A DNA stretch of 64,000 bases from Thiomonas intermedia (GCF_002028405.1 NZ_CP020046.1:2480001-2544000); one strand, 5' to 3'; shown: positions 11,045 to 22,760, numbered from the stretch's first letter. Program-made: numbers and translations. The notes: generated from the sequence alone by a model not told the origin.

Positions 11045-11904
11045 CCTTCGGCGCTCCCCGTAATTCCGCCCGTCGCTCCCCGAGGGGCGATGACTCCGAC
11101 TCGCAAAGCCAGGACACGCTGCGCGCGCGCGCGCGCAGGCGTCTGATCGGCGCGGTGGCGCTGGTTTTGCTGGGGGTGATCGTGTTCCCGCTGGTGTTCG
11201 ACGCCAAGCCCAAGCCGGTGCCCTCCAATATCGCGCTCGATATTCCCTCGCAGACCAAGGCGCCTGGCCTGGCGGTGCCCGCTTCCGCACCCATGCTGCC
11301 CGCGGCGTCGAGCGTCGCGGTGCCGGCGGGCGAACGTGCGGCCGTGGCGCAAACGGCAAGCGCGGCGTCCAGGCCCGTGCAGTCGGCTGCCGCCTCGGTT
11401 GCGCCCGCCCCGGCGGCGGCCTCCAAGCCCGCCGTGGCCCCGACGGCTGTGCCCAAACCCACGGCGGTGCCGCCGACACCGGCGGTTGTCGCCCCGACCC
11501 CGCCTGCGCCCAAGCCCCAGACCACGCCGCCTGAACAGACCCGGAAGCTGGCCAGTGCGCGCCAGGCACTTGCCGCACTGGAGGGCAAGTCGCCGGATCA
11601 GATTTCCAATGCCCAGGCCGAAGCGGCGCTGTCGAGCAAGAAATCGGCCGCGCAGGAGGATGCCGCCCCCTCCAAGGCGCGCTTCGTGGTGCAGGCCGGT
11701 GCGTTTGCCGATGCGCATGCCGCCCAGTCTGTCCGTGCCAAGATTGAAAAGGCGGGCTTCAAGACCTACACCCAGGTCGTCGATACACCTCAAGGCAAGC
11801 GCGTGCGTGTGCGAGTCGGTCCGTTTTCCTCACGCGACGAGGCCGAGCGGGTCTTGCACAAACTCCAGGCACTCGGACTGGGTGGCGCGGTGCTGACGTT
11901 GTGA
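11041..11904 (+). CDS. SPOR-domain protein, DedD-like
   Basis: Encodes 287 aa: a basic cytoplasmic N-terminus, one transmembrane helix at about residues 38-55 (LIGAVALVLLGVIVFPLVF), a long Ala/Pro-rich periplasmic linker, and a C-terminal SPOR domain from about residue 215 (RFVVQAGAFADAHAAQSVRAKI). SPOR domains bind denuded glycan at the division septum, so a role in cell division like E. coli DedD is likely. Position between folC and cvpA matches dedD in E. coli. Coupled to both neighbours by 4-nt overlaps. Confidence 0.88.
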   Translation: MTFGAPRNSARRSPRGDDSDSQSQDTLRARARRRLIGAVALVLLGVIVFPLVFDAKPKPVPSNIALDIPSQTKAPGLAVPASAPMLPAASSVAVPAGERAAVAQTASAASRPVQSAAASVAPAPAAASKPAVAPTAVPKPTAVPPTPAVVAPTPPAPKPQTTPPEQTRKLASARQALAALEGKSPDQISNAQAEAALSSKKSAAQEDAAPSKARFVVQAGAFADAHAAQSVRAKIEKAGFKTYTQVVDTPQGKRVRVRVGPFSSRDEAERVLHKLQALGLGGAVLTL

Positions 11905-12392
11905 GTCCGCTGGACGGTTTCCTGCTGGTCGTGGTGGGCTTGAGCGTACTGATCAGCCTGTTGCGAGGGGCCGTCTATGAAATCGTCACTTTGCTGGGAT
12001 GGATCGGGGGCGTCTGGTTTGCCGCGCATTTCGCGCCCAGCCTGGGTGCAAGGTATTTGCTGGCCGTCGACAATGCCGAAATGCGACTGCTGGCGGCTTA
12101 TGCGATGTGTTTCATCGTGGTGGTGCTGTGCGCGGGCATACTCGCGTCAGCGCTGCGCTTGCTGTTGCGCGCGACGGGTTTGGGCCTTTTCGATCGCAGC
12201 ATGGGGGCACTGATCGGTCTGGTCAAAGGTGTTGCGTTGTCCTTGCTGCTTGTCGCGCTGGCCGCGCAGACGGCGTTGGCGCAGAGCGCCATGTGGAAAA
12301 CTGCCGTGCTCATTCCGCCGGCGCAGTCCTTGTTGCTGGTGATCCGACCCTGGTTGCCAACGGCTCTTGTTGCCCGTTTGCCGCAAGGCTGA
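11901..12392 (+). CDS. cvpA: CvpA family membrane protein
   Basis: Encodes 163 aa, starting GTG at 11901 inside the preceding stop. About four hydrophobic helices are visible, with the conserved opening SPLDGFLLVVVGLSVLISLLRG and a GLFDRSMGALIGLVKG segment. CvpA was named for colicin V production; its general role is in the inner membrane and envelope. Its place directly before purF is conserved in beta- and gammaproteobacteria. Confidence 0.93.
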   Translation: MSPLDGFLLVVVGLSVLISLLRGAVYEIVTLLGWIGGVWFAAHFAPSLGARYLLAVDNAEMRLLAAYAMCFIVVVLCAGILASALRLLLRATGLGLFDRSMGALIGLVKGVALSLLLVALAAQTALAQSAMWKTAVLIPPAQSLLLVIRPWLPTALVARLPQG

Positions 12393-12432
12393 CGGGCACG
12401 GCTCTTTTCTCGTTTCCTGAAAGATCAACTCC

Positions 12433-13931
<1,499 letters not shown>

Positions 13932-13935
<4 letters not shown>

Positions 13936-15146
13936 CGGCGGACGATAGAAACGTCCCTTCGCTTGCGCTCGATACGCTCGCGGTACGCGAGGCCTTGCCG
14001 CGCACGCCATACGGCGAAAACAGCGAGGCCCTGTTCCTGACCAGCAGTTTTGTGCATCCCGACGCGGCGACTGCGGCCGCCCGGTTTGCCGGGGAGCAGG
14101 AGGGTTTTGTCTACTCGCGCTTTTCCAATCCCACCGTGTCCAGCTACGAGCAGCGGCTTGCCGCGCTTGAGGGCGCCGAGGCCTGCATGGCCACGGGTAG
14201 CGGGATGGCCGCCATCCTGTTGCTGGCCATGGCGCTGCTCAAAGCGGGCGATCATGTGATCTGCTCGCAGGGTGTGTTCGGCTCCACGATCAATCTGTTC
14301 GGCCGCGAACTCGCGCGATTCGGCGTGGAGACGACGTTCGTCTCGCAGACCGATGTGAGTCAGTGGGCGGCAGCCCTGCGTCCCAACACCCGGCTTCTGT
14401 TTGCCGAAACGCCGTCCAATCCACTCACCGAGGTCTGCGATATTGCCGCCTTGGCCGACCTGGCCCATGGCGCCGGTGCCGAGCTGGCGGTGGACAACTG
14501 CTTCTGTTCACCGGCCTTGCAGCGTCCCCTCGATTTCGGTGCCGACTGGGTGATTCATTCCGGCACCAAGTACCTGGATGGGCAGGGAAGGGTGATCGCC
14601 GGTGCCGTATGCGGCAAGGCCGCACCGATCCGCGACAAGCTGCTGCCGGTGCAGCGCACCGTGGGGCTTTCTCTTTCACCGTTCAATGCCTGGGTGGTGC
14701 TCAAGGGCATGGAGACACTGGGCGTGCGCATGAAGGCGCACAGCGTGGCCGCCCTGGCGATGGCGCAGTGGCTGCAGGCGCAGCCAGCGGTCGGCCGGGT
14801 GTTCTATCCCGGCCTGGAAAGCCATCCGCAGCATGCGCTGGCCATGCGGCAGCAGAAGACTGGGGGTGCCGTGCTGTCTTTCGAGCTCAAGGCCACGGAG
14901 GCGCAGCAGGCGAAGGCGCGCGCGTTCCACGTCATCGATCACACGCGCATCTGCTCCATCACCGCCAATCTGGGCGACACCAAAACCACCATCACCCACC
15001 CGTCGACGACCACGCATGGCCGACTGAGCGAAGCGCAGCGCCAGACCGCCGGCATCGGCCAGGGGCTGATTCGCCTGGCCGTCGGGCTGGAGGATCTGAG
15101 CGACCTTCAGCGCGATCTGAGCCGGGGATTGTCGACCCTGGCCTGA
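13932..15146 (+). CDS. metZ: O-succinylhomoserine sulfhydrylase
   Basis: Encodes 404 aa of the Cys/Met-metabolism PLP family. Forms homocysteine from an activated homoserine and sulfide, so it belongs to methionine synthesis by direct sulfhydrylation. Lys213 in HSGTKYLDGQG is the PLP lysine. YSRFSNPTVSSYEQRLAALEG and SLGDTKTTITHPSTTTH-like blocks are family signatures. Overlap and synteny with purF are typical of metZ. Distinguishing succinyl- from acetyl-homoserine preference is not possible from sequence alone. Confidence 0.92.
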
Positions 15147-15194
15147 GCGCGTGTCTTGGGCATTCCTGCTTTCCGTGACTTTCTGACTTTGACG

Positions 15195-16604
15195 ATGACC
15201 ACCGAGCCGCACCGCGTCCGTACCCGATTTGCTCCCAGCCCGACCGGATTCATCCATCTGGGCAACATCCGATCGGCGCTCTATCCGTGGGCGTTTGCCC
15301 GCCATCATGGAGGCGACTTCATTCTGCGTATCGAGGATACTGATACCGAGCGTTCGTCCGAAGAGGCGGTCCAGGTCATTCTGCAGGCGATGGACTGGCT
15401 TGGCCTCGATTACGACGAAGGCCCTTTCTATCAAATGCAGCGCATGCCGCGATACCGCGAGGTGCTCGATCAACTGCGCCAGGCGGGTTGGGTCTATCCC
15501 TGCTACATGTCCAGCGCCGAGCTCGATGCCTTGCGTGAGCGCCAGACTGCAGCCAAGCAGAAGCCCCGCTATGACGGCACCTGGCGCCCGGAGTCGGGCA
15601 AGGTCCTGCCGCCGGTTCCCGACGGCGTCCAGCCGGTATGGCGTTTCAAGACCCCGGCGAACGGCGTCGTGGCCTGGCACGATTTTGTCAAAGGCCGGGT
15701 GGAGATCCGCAACGAGGAACTCGACGATCTCGTGGTTGCCCGCCCCGATGGCACACCGACCTACAACTTCTGCGTCGTGGTGGATGACATCGACATGCAG
15801 ATCACCGATGTGATTCGCGGCGATGATCACGTCAACAACACGCCGCGGCAACTGCATATCTTCCAGGCGCTGGGTGCCACACCTCCGCGCTATGCGCACC
15901 TGCCCACCGTGCTCAACGAGCAGGGCGAGAAGCTGTCCAAACGCAATGGCGCCAAGAGCGTGCTGCAGTACCGCGACGAAGGTTATCTGCCCGATGCCGT
16001 GGTCAACTATCTGGCGCGGCTGGGCTGGTCCCACGGCGACGCGGAGATCTTCTCAAGGGCGCAGTTCCTGGAGTGGTTCGATCTCGACCACCTGGGCAGC
16101 TCGCCCGCGCAGTTCGACGAAGCCAAGCTGCGCTGGGTGAACGCCCACTACATCAAACACACGCCCGCCGATCAGCTGGCCGCGCTCATACGCCCCTTGC
16201 TGGATCGGGACGGCATCGCCGCGCAAACCCCGGAGCTTCAGGCCGTCTGCGCGCTGCTTCACGATCGCGCCCAGACGCTTCCCGAGCTGGCGCAGCAGAC
16301 CTTGTTGTTCTACCGACCCACGACGCCCGACGCGTCTGCGCTTGAACAGCATCTGGGAGTGCAAGGAAAACAGGCATTGATGGATCTGCGCCATCAACTG
16401 TCCGAGCTGCCGGAATGGACGCGTGAGGCGATTGCCGCAGCGCTCAAAGGCGTACTCAAACAACACGGCCTGAAGATGCCGCAACTCGCCATGCCTGTGC
16501 GCCTCATGGTGACGGGACGGGAGCAGACGCCGGCCGTGGATGCGGTTCTGGCCCTGCTGGGCCGTGAGGCCGTGCTGCAGCGGCTTGCCCCGTTCCTCGA
16601 CTGA
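15195..16604 (+). CDS. gltX: Glutamyl-tRNA synthetase
   Basis: Encodes 469 aa. Class I aminoacyl-tRNA synthetase charging tRNA-Glu. The HIGH-type motif lies in [18 protein letters not shown] directly after the start, and the KMSKS-type motif is [14 protein letters not shown] at 15156 would add 13 unconserved residues, so the ATG at 15195 is preferred. It begins about 48 nt after metZ. Transcription likely continues from that cluster or from an internal promoter not recognised here. Confidence 0.97.
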   Translation: MTTEPHRVRTRFAPSPTGFIHLGNIRSALYPWAFARHHGGDFILRIEDTDTERSSEEAVQVILQAMDWLGLDYDEGPFYQMQRMPRYREVLDQLRQAGWVYPCYMSSAELDALRERQTAAKQKPRYDGTWRPESGKVLPPVPDGVQPVWRFKTPANGVVAWHDFVKGRVEIRNEELDDLVVARPDGTPTYNFCVVVDDIDMQITDVIRGDDHVNNTPRQLHIFQALGATPPRYAHLPTVLNEQGEKLSKRNGAKSVLQYRDEGYLPDAVVNYLARLGWSHGDAEIFSRAQFLEWFDLDHLGSSPAQFDEAKLRWVNAHYIKHTPADQLAALIRPLLDRDGIAAQTPELQAVCALLHDRAQTLPELAQQTLLFYRPTTPDASALEQHLGVQGKQALMDLRHQLSELPEWTREAIAAALKGVLKQHGLKMPQLAMPVRLMVTGREQTPAVDAVLALLGREAVLQRLAPFLD

Positions 16605-16655
16605 AGCCCTGCGGGTTTTGCTCAGACCGGGTGGGCGTTGGAGCATACTTCCGGT

Positions 16656-16661
16656 TATAAT
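16656..16661 (+). promoter_or_regulatory. Possible -10 element upstream of the small gene
   Basis: A perfect TATAAT hexamer lies about 90 nt before the start of the small gene at 16747. No good -35 is present at 16-18 nt spacing (the nearest TTGGAG is only 12 nt away), so this is a weak prediction. Confidence 0.25.
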
Positions 16662-16746
16662 GGACGGGTGTTTAACGGGGCCATTTTCTGTTGCATGTGG
16701 TATGCGGCAGACAGTGTTGTCCCACAGTTCCATCAGAGGGGTAAAC

Positions 16747-17004
16747 GTGGCAAAAGCGACGACCACAAGCAAAACCAACGGTGTTGAACTCGAAGAGTCA
16801 AACTCCTCCACCACGACAAAATCGGCAGATCCCTGGGATTTGATGATGCAGAACGCAGAGGAAGTGGCTTCCACATTCCGCAAGCGACCGCAGGTGAAAG
16901 TGTCTTCGCCCTGGCGCGAAGGGTTTGGCAGGCCGCTTTCCCAGCGATCCCGCGAAATCTATGAGCACATCACGGCGAACAAGACGCGCCTGAAACAAAA
17001 ATAA
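16747..17004 (+). CDS. Small hydrophilic protein of unknown function
   Basis: Encodes 85 aa from the GTG at 16747, which has AGAGGGG about 6 nt upstream; an ATG at 16702 would add 15 residues without a visible ribosome site. The protein is hydrophilic and charged: a Thr/Ser/Glu-rich first third, then DPWDLMMQNAEEVASTFRK, then a basic tail rich in Arg and Lys (SPWREGFGRPLSQRSREIYE). No signal peptide, membrane helix or known domain is recognised. It is followed directly by a strong terminator, which supports a real transcription unit ending here. The basic tail could bind nucleic acid, but that is speculation. Confidence 0.6.
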   Translation: MAKATTTSKTNGVELEESNSSTTTKSADPWDLMMQNAEEVASTFRKRPQVKVSSPWREGFGRPLSQRSREIYEHITANKTRLKQK

Positions 17005-17040
17005 AAATCAGCATCCGACAAGGTTCATATCCGGATCTTC

Positions 17041-17085
17041 CAATGAAAAACGCCTGCAAACTCAGTTTGCAGGCGTTTTTCATTG
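17041..17085. terminator. Bidirectional intrinsic terminator (45-bp near-perfect palindrome)
   Basis: CAATGAAAAACGCCTGCAAACT is followed after one base by its exact reverse complement; the GC core is CGCCTGCAAAC and each side has an A/T run of five. It sits between convergent genes (the small plus-strand gene and minus-strand pyrD) and would terminate both. Confidence 0.92.
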
Positions 17086-17102
17086 GGCTGGACAAAGCCA
17101 CT

Positions 17103-18149
17103 CTACTGCTGTCCCCCTTGGCTGGCCTCATGCGCCAGCGCTCTGGCGCACTCCTCCACCAGCTCGGGGCCGCGATAAATTAGGCCGGTGTAGAGTTGCA
17201 CCAGGTCCGCTCCAGCATGCAGCTTTTCGACGGCGTCGGTTCCGGCCAGGATGCCGCCGACGCCGATGATGGGGACCTGTCGCCCCAGGCGACGACGCAG
17301 GCGGGCAATAACCCGCACAGAAGCCTCCCGTACCGGCGCGCCGCTCAGACCCCCTGTCTCTTGCGCGTGGGCCATGCCGGCCACGGCTTCGCGGGACAGG
17401 GTCGTGTTCGTCGCGATGACGCCGTCCAGCCCATGCGTGAGCAGTTGATCGGCGATGACGTCAATATCGGCATCGTCCAGGTCGGGTGCGATTTTCAGCA
17501 GCATGGGCACGCGACGGCCGTGCTGCTGGCTCAGACGCTCGCGGGTTTCGGCCAGGCCTTGCAGCAGGCCTTGCAAGGCTCCATCCGTTTGCAGTTGACG
17601 CAGATTGCGGGTGTTCGGCGAGGAGATGTTGATGCTGACATAGTCGGCCTGGGTGTAGACACCTTCCAGCCCGAGGCGGTAATCGTCGAGGGCCTGTTCG
17701 ACGGGCGTGCTGGCGTTCTTGCCGATGTTCAGGCCGATGGGCACGGGCCGATGGCTGCGGCGAACATGGCGCAAAAAAGCATCGAGCCCGGCATTGTTGA
17801 AGCCCATGCGGTTGATCAGCGCCTGCGCCTGCGGCAGTCGGAACATGCGCGGCGTCGGGTTGCCCGGTTGCGGCCGCGGCGTGACGGTGCCGACCTCGAC
17901 GAAACCGAATCCCATGGCCGCCAGCGCGTCGATGGCCTCCCCGTTCTTGTCGAGCCCTGCGGCCAGGCCGACACGGTTGGCGAAGCGCAGTCCGAGCAGT
18001 TCCACCGGGTCGCGCACCAGGGGATGGGCATACAGAATCGACAGCCCGGCAGAATGCGCCATGCGAATGCCGTTCAGCGTGAGGTGATGCGCCCATTCGG
18101 GATTGAGGCGGAACAAAATCGGGCGAATCAGGCGATAGGAGAGCGGCAT
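17103..18149 (-). CDS. pyrD: Dihydroorotate dehydrogenase (quinone), class 2
   Basis: Encodes 348 aa. FMN enzyme linking dihydroorotate oxidation to the quinone pool, membrane-associated. The start at 18149 gives [21 protein letters not shown], the class 2 N-terminal helix. [14 protein letters not shown] contains the substrate-contact segment, and [25 protein letters not shown] is the FMN phosphate site. The reading frame stays open about 300 nt upstream, but that extension overlaps rpiA on the other strand and is not conserved-looking. Confidence 0.96.
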   Translation of the reverse strand: MPLSYRLIRPILFRLNPEWAHHLTLNGIRMAHSAGLSILYAHPLVRDPVELLGLRFANRVGLAAGLDKNGEAIDALAAMGFGFVEVGTVTPRPQPGNPTPRMFRLPQAQALINRMGFNNAGLDAFLRHVRRSHRPVPIGLNIGKNASTPVEQALDDYRLGLEGVYTQADYVSINISSPNTRNLRQLQTDGALQGLLQGLAETRERLSQQHGRRVPMLLKIAPDLDDADIDVIADQLLTHGLDGVIATNTTLSREAVAGMAHAQETGGLSGAPVREASVRVIARLRRRLGRQVPIIGVGGILAGTDAVEKLHAGADLVQLYTGLIYRGPELVEECARALAHEASQGGQQ

Positions 18150-18224
18150 AGAGTGCAGGGAAGGTCGCCGCGAGCCGGATGGCGCAGCGATAATGAAGAC
18201 TGACATTTTTCGTGAAGACCCGAC

Positions 18225-18887
18225 ATGACGCAAGACGAACTCAAACAGCAGGTCGCCGCGGCCGCGCTCACCCACGTGCCGCACGGCGAAATCATTGGCG
18301 TCGGCACAGGCTCGACGGTGAACTTCTTCATCGACGCGCTGGCGGGGATCAAGGACCGGATCAAGGGCGCCGTCTCGAGTTCCGAGCGATCGACCGAGCG
18401 CATGCGCGCGCAGGGCATCACGGTGTACGACCTCAACGAGGTCGCGCAACTCTCGATCTATGTCGATGGTGCCGACGAGATTGACGGCTCAGGTGCGATG
18501 ATCAAGGGCGGCGGCGGTGCATTGACCCGAGAGAAGATCATCGCCGAGGCGGCGGAACGCTTCATCTGCATTGTGGATCAGAGCAAGCTGGTCTCGGTGC
18601 TGGGCCAATTTCCCTTGCCGGTCGAAGTCGTGCCGATGGCTCGCGAACTGGTCGCACGCCGTCTGCGCGCCATGGGAGGCGACCCGCGCGAACGCTCGGG
18701 CTACATCACCGACAACGGCAATCTGATTCTGGACGTTCACGGCTTGCAGATCACGCAGCCGCGCGAGTTCGAAACCCGGGTCAACCAGATTCCCGGCGTG
18801 GTGACGGTCGGTCTATTCGCACTGCGTGGCGCCAATGTGGCGCTCGTCGGCACGGCGGAAGGCGTTCAGCGTCGCGATTTTGTCTGA
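18225..18887 (+). CDS. rpiA: Ribose-5-phosphate isomerase A
   Basis: Encodes 220 aa. Interconverts ribose-5-phosphate and ribulose-5-phosphate (pentose phosphate and, in autotrophs, Calvin cycle). Conserved blocks: [31 protein letters not shown] and [12 protein letters not shown] (catalytic lysine region). It is divergent from pyrD with a 75-nt gap that must hold both promoters; none is obvious. Confidence 0.97.
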   Translation: MTQDELKQQVAAAALTHVPHGEIIGVGTGSTVNFFIDALAGIKDRIKGAVSSSERSTERMRAQGITVYDLNEVAQLSIYVDGADEIDGSGAMIKGGGGALTREKIIAEAAERFICIVDQSKLVSVLGQFPLPVEVVPMARELVARRLRAMGGDPRERSGYITDNGNLILDVHGLQITQPREFETRVNQIPGVVTVGLFALRGANVALVGTAEGVQRRDFV

Positions 18888-18937
18888 ACCTGTCGGGGCC
18901 TTTTCTGCCAGCGCCTTGAAGCCAGACTCAGGGCCGT

Positions 18938-19582
18938 TCAGAACTGGAAGCCCTTGGGGGCGTTCGGATTCGGCGGAGGCAGAACGGACGGTGCTGCAGG
19001 AGCGGTTGCTGCCTTGCTGGCGGGTTCCTGCGGGGCAGGGGGCGGGACGAGCGCAACGGGCTGAGGGCCCACATAACCGCGAGGCAGTTCGTTCTTCTTG
19101 GGATAGCCCGCGGCGTCGAGCGCGACGTCCCAGTTGCTAGAACTGAATCCCACGGGGAGCTTGGTGCTGCCGATGGAAACCAGCGGGAGCTTGTCGCTAC
19201 CGCCCGAAAGGGCCTTGTAGGCCTGGATGTCGGCGTTGGTCGTGATGGTTTTTTCCGAGAAGGGGATGCCGCGTTGTCGCAGGTAGTCGCGTGCGGCATC
19301 GCAGGCACCGCACTGCGAGGCGGTGTAGAGCGTGACCGGGTACTTTCGTGCCGCTTCGCGCAAGCCCGTGGGCAATCGATCGATCGGGCTCGGTGCCGGG
19401 GCACCCTGGGCGGATAGTGACTGCACCGCCTTGCCCTGCCCGTTGCTGGGTGGAACGTCACTGAACGTGATGGAGCCATCAGGGCCGACAATTTTGTAAA
19501 TGGCCCAGGCCGGTGTTCCGGCCGCCAGGCTCAGCGCAACGGCGGCGGAATACATGAAGGCACTGCGTAGGGTAGGTTTCAT
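18938..19582 (-). CDS. Periplasmic glutaredoxin-like protein with DUF4124 N-terminal domain
   Basis: Encodes 214 aa. The start at 19582 gives a signal peptide ending near GTPAWA. A DUF4124-type segment (IYKIVGPDGSITFSDVPP) follows, then a glutaredoxin-like fold from about residue 83 with the redox pair in SQCGACDAARDYL. The tail after about residue 160 is Pro/Ala-rich and probably disordered. The CxxC indicates thiol-disulfide chemistry in the periplasm; the partner is unknown. An upstream in-frame start (19666) would bury the signal peptide and is rejected. Confidence 0.8.
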   Translation of the reverse strand: MKPTLRSAFMYSAAVALSLAAGTPAWAIYKIVGPDGSITFSDVPPSNGQGKAVQSLSAQGAPAPSPIDRLPTGLREAARKYPVTLYTASQCGACDAARDYLRQRGIPFSEKTITTNADIQAYKALSGGSDKLPLVSIGSTKLPVGFSSSNWDVALDAAGYPKKNELPRGYVGPQPVALVPPPAPQEPASKAATAPAAPSVLPPPNPNAPKGFQF

Positions 19583-19683
19583 CACTCTGGACAGCTTGTG
19601 AAAGTGCAAGCGGCAAGTGTGCCACGACTGAACCGCACCGGGGACGCGGCGCGGTGTTTTCGCCACAGACTGCCGGTTGCGGC

Positions 19684-21747
19684 TCAGGCGGCCTGCGCCG
19701 TCATGCCCCCATGGCGGAGCAGGGCGTCGATGCGCGGTTCGCGTCCACGGAAGGCCTTGAACGAATCGATGGCGTCGCGGCTGCCACCGACCGAGAGGAT
19801 GGCCTGGTGGTAGCTCTTGCCCACCGCGGGACTGAGCGGGCCTTCCTCCTCGAAGCGCTCGTAGGCATCTGCCGAGAGCACTTCAGCCCATTTGTAGCTG
19901 TAGTACCCGGCCGCATAGCCACCGGCAAAGATGTGGGAAAAACTGCAGACGAAACGGTTGAACGCGGGCGGCTGCAGGACGGCCACCTCGTGGCGGTTTT
20001 CTTCCACCAGGGTTTCAATGTCGGCCGGGGTGAAGGTGGGCAGATCGTGATGCAGGCGCATGTCGAGCAGCGAAAACTCGACCTGGCGCAGCGTCTGCAT
20101 GCCCGACTGGAAGTTCTTCGCCGCCATCATTTTGTCGAACAAGGCGCGCGGCATCGGCTCGCCGGAATCCACGTGGTGGGTGAGAAAACGCAGCACCTCC
20201 CATTCCCAGCAGAAGTTCTCCATGAGCTGGCTGGGCAGTTCCACGGCATCCCATTCCACGCCCGAGATGCCCGATACGGCGATGTCGTCCACCTGGGTCA
20301 GCATGTGGTGCAGGCCGTGTCCGAATTCGTGGAACAGGGTCTGCACATCGTCGTGGCTGAGCAGCGCGGGCTTGCCACCGACTGGCGACGGGAAGTTGCA
20401 GGTCAGGGTGGCGACGGGTGTTTGCAGCATGCCGTCGCCACGCAGCCAGCGAGAGCGCACGTGATCCATCCAGGCGCCCGAGCGCTTGCCGTCGCGGGCA
20501 TACAGGTCGAGATAGAACAGGCCCATGCTCTGACCGCCGGCGTTCTCGATTTCGTACAACTCGACATCGGCGTGCCAGGCATGGATGTCCCCCTTCACCT
20601 TGCGCAGTTTCACGCCGAACAGCGTCTCGATCACCCGGAAGAGTCCGGCAAGGACGGTCGGCAGGGTGAAGTACTGGCGCACCTCCTGCTCGGACAGGGC
20701 GTAATGCGATTGACGCAGTTTCTCGGATGCCCAGGCGATGTCCCAGGCTTCGAGTTGGGTCATGCCCAACTCGTCCTTGGCGAAGGCACGCAGGGTGTCG
20801 AGGTCGCGCTGGGCGAACGGGCGGGCGCGGCTGGCGAGGTCACGCAGGAAGTGCATGACCTGCTCGGGGGTGTCGGCCATTTTCGGCACCAGCGAGACCT
20901 CGGCGTAGTTGGCGTAGCCGAGCAGACGGGCTTCCTCGTCACGCAGGGCGAGGATTTCGGCCATGACCGCGGAGTTGTCGAACTGCGGATCGCCCAGCTC
21001 GCTCGCGCGGGTGACGTAGGCCCGGTACAGGCGCTCGCGCAGCGGTCGGTGCTCGCCGTGCTGCAACACCGGCATGTACGACGGATAGTGCAGGGTGAAC
21101 TTGTAGCCGGGCTTGCCGTCGCGCTCGGCGGCTTCGCGCGCGGTCTGCAGGGCATCGGCGGGAATGCCCGCGGTCTCTTCTTCGCCGACAAACTCCACAT
21201 GCGCCGCCGTGGCATCGAGCACATGTTCGGAGAAGGTCTGGCTGAGCGCGGCCAGGCGCTCCTGGATCTCGGCATAGCGGCTGCGCGCACGGCCTTCAAG
21301 CAGCGCACCGCTGAGGCGGAAATCGCGCAGGGCATGGTCGATGATGCGTTGGCGTGTGGCGCTCAGGCCGGGGAACTCGGCGCTGTCATGCAGAGCCTGG
21401 TATTGACGCAGCAGGCCTTCGTTTTGGCCCAGGCGGGTCCAGAACTCGGTGACTCGGGGCAGCATGGCGTTGTAGGCCGACCGCAGGGCGGGGGTGTCGG
21501 CCACGGCGTTGAGGTGTCCGACCACGCCCCAGGCACGTCCCAGATGTTCGGTGGCGCGTTCCAGCGGTTCGACCACGGCCGACCAAGTGGGGGGCGTGGC
21601 CTCGGCGGCGACCTGCTCCAGAGCCTGCTCGGCCGCCTGGATCAGCGCGTCGAGCGCGGGCTCGATGTGCTCGGGTTTGACGGCGGCGTAGTCGGGCAGT
21701 GCGCTGAAGTCGCACAGCGGATTGTCGGTGGGCAAAGCAAGCATCAT
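19684..21747 (-). CDS. prlC: Oligopeptidase A (M3 family zinc metallopeptidase)
   Basis: Encodes 687 aa (start at 21747; a second ATG at 21744). Cytoplasmic endopeptidase that degrades signal peptides and oligopeptides. The zinc site is LFHEFGHGLHHML near residue 470, with the downstream Glu in the SGVEWDAVELPSQ block. Conserved N- and C-terminal segments (NPLCDFSALPDY; EVLSADAYERFEEEG) support full length. A 24-residue upstream extension is open but lacks a ribosome site. It lies 44 nt after folD in the same direction. Confidence 0.95.
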   Translation of the reverse strand: MMLALPTDNPLCDFSALPDYAAVKPEHIEPALDALIQAAEQALEQVAAEATPPTWSAVVEPLERATEHLGRAWGVVGHLNAVADTPALRSAYNAMLPRVTEFWTRLGQNEGLLRQYQALHDSAEFPGLSATRQRIIDHALRDFRLSGALLEGRARSRYAEIQERLAALSQTFSEHVLDATAAHVEFVGEEETAGIPADALQTAREAAERDGKPGYKFTLHYPSYMPVLQHGEHRPLRERLYRAYVTRASELGDPQFDNSAVMAEILALRDEEARLLGYANYAEVSLVPKMADTPEQVMHFLRDLASRARPFAQRDLDTLRAFAKDELGMTQLEAWDIAWASEKLRQSHYALSEQEVRQYFTLPTVLAGLFRVIETLFGVKLRKVKGDIHAWHADVELYEIENAGGQSMGLFYLDLYARDGKRSGAWMDHVRSRWLRGDGMLQTPVATLTCNFPSPVGGKPALLSHDDVQTLFHEFGHGLHHMLTQVDDIAVSGISGVEWDAVELPSQLMENFCWEWEVLRFLTHHVDSGEPMPRALFDKMMAAKNFQSGMQTLRQVEFSLLDMRLHHDLPTFTPADIETLVEENRHEVAVLQPPAFNRFVCSFSHIFAGGYAAGYYSYKWAEVLSADAYERFEEEGPLSPAVGKSYHQAILSVGGSRDAIDSFKAFRGREPRIDALLRHGGMTAQAA

Positions 21748-21791
21748 GGCGTGGGTCAGGGCCTCGGGGCCGGTTGGGTGCAATGGAATGA

Positions 21792-22652
21792 TTATGGGCG
21801 GGCGTGGGCCCGCTCGCACGACTCCAGGGTATTGACCAGCAGCATTGCAATGGTCATGGGCCCCACGCCGCCGGGCACCGGAGTGATCCAGCCGGCGACT
21901 TCGCTCACACCCTCGAAATCCACATCGCCGCAGAGCTTGCCCGCGGCGTTGCGGTTCATGCCCACGTCGATCACCACGGCGCCGGGTTTGACCATCTCGG
22001 CCGTGATCAGGTTTTCGCGGCCCACGGCGGCCACCACGATGTCGGCCTGGCGGCAGACGGCGCCCAGGTCGCTGGTGCCGCTGTGCGCGATGGTGACGGT
22101 GGCATTGGCCGCCAGCAGCATCAGAGCCATGGGTTTGCCGACGATGTTCGAGCGTCCGACCACCACGGCCGATTTGCCACGCAAATCGCGTAGACCGATG
22201 GATTCGAGCATCTTCATGCAGCCGTAGGGCGTACAGGGCTTGAAGCCCGGCTGCCCCACCATCAACGCGCCCGCGCTGGCCACGTGAAAGCCGTCGACGT
22301 CCTTGGTGGGCGCAATGGCCTCGATCACCTTGTGCGCGTCGATGTGTCGTGGCAGCGGCAGCTGAACCAGGATGCCGTGGATCGCCGGATCGGCATTGAG
22401 CGCCGCGATGCGCTGCAGCAGCGCGGCCTCCTCCAGGTCTGCGCCGTATTGTTCGAGCACCGAGCGGATGCCGGTTTGCTCACAGGCCTTGATCTTGTTG
22501 CGCACATAGACCTGGCTGGCCGGGTTGTCGCCGACCAGAATGACGGCGAGGCCGGGCGTATGTCCGGCGGCGGTACGGGCCTGGGCGCGCTGGGCGACCT
22601 GTTGGCGGATCTGGGCGGAGAGGGCAAGGCCGTCGATGCGTTGGGCTGTCAT
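21792..22652 (-). CDS. folD: Methylenetetrahydrofolate dehydrogenase / cyclohydrolase
   Basis: Encodes 286 aa. Converts 5,10-methylene-THF to 10-formyl-THF in one-carbon metabolism. The catalytic lysine lies in [14 protein letters not shown], the NADP loop is [17 protein letters not shown], and the C-terminal signature [12 protein letters not shown] is intact. The ATG at 22652 (MTAQRIDGL) is chosen over an upstream ATG at 22691. It follows the response regulator by about 100 nt on the same strand, separated by a structured region. Confidence 0.97.
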   Translation of the reverse strand: MTAQRIDGLALSAQIRQQVAQRAQARTAAGHTPGLAVILVGDNPASQVYVRNKIKACEQTGIRSVLEQYGADLEEAALLQRIAALNADPAIHGILVQLPLPRHIDAHKVIEAIAPTKDVDGFHVASAGALMVGQPGFKPCTPYGCMKMLESIGLRDLRGKSAVVVGRSNIVGKPMALMLLAANATVTIAHSGTSDLGAVCRQADIVVAAVGRENLITAEMVKPGAVVIDVGMNRNAAGKLCGDVDFEGVSEVAGWITPVPGGVGPMTIAMLLVNTLESCERAHARP

Positions 22653-22678
22653 GGGAATGGACTTCTGGAAGGGGTCAA

Positions 22679-22737
22679 AGCCCGCGCACACAGACCCCGG
22701 ACCGACCCAGGGTCTCTTCAGTTCCTGGACGCGGGCT
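22679..22737 (-). other. Nested inverted repeats between response regulator and folD
   Basis: An outer 8-bp stem AGCCCGCG/CGCGGGCT (22679-22686 with 22730-22737) encloses an inner 6-bp stem AGACCC/GGGTCT (22692-22697 with 22710-22715). On the minus strand only a short TTT follows, so this could be a weak terminator after the two-component genes or an mRNA-stability element. Confidence 0.45.
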
Positions 22738-22760
22738 GGATGTGAGGGCGATGCCCGGAT

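Noticed and set aside
19654-22227. 857-codon plus-strand open frame
   Set aside because: Entirely antisense to prlC and folD; product is His/Gln/Val-rich without domain features, as expected for the complement of a GC-rich gene.
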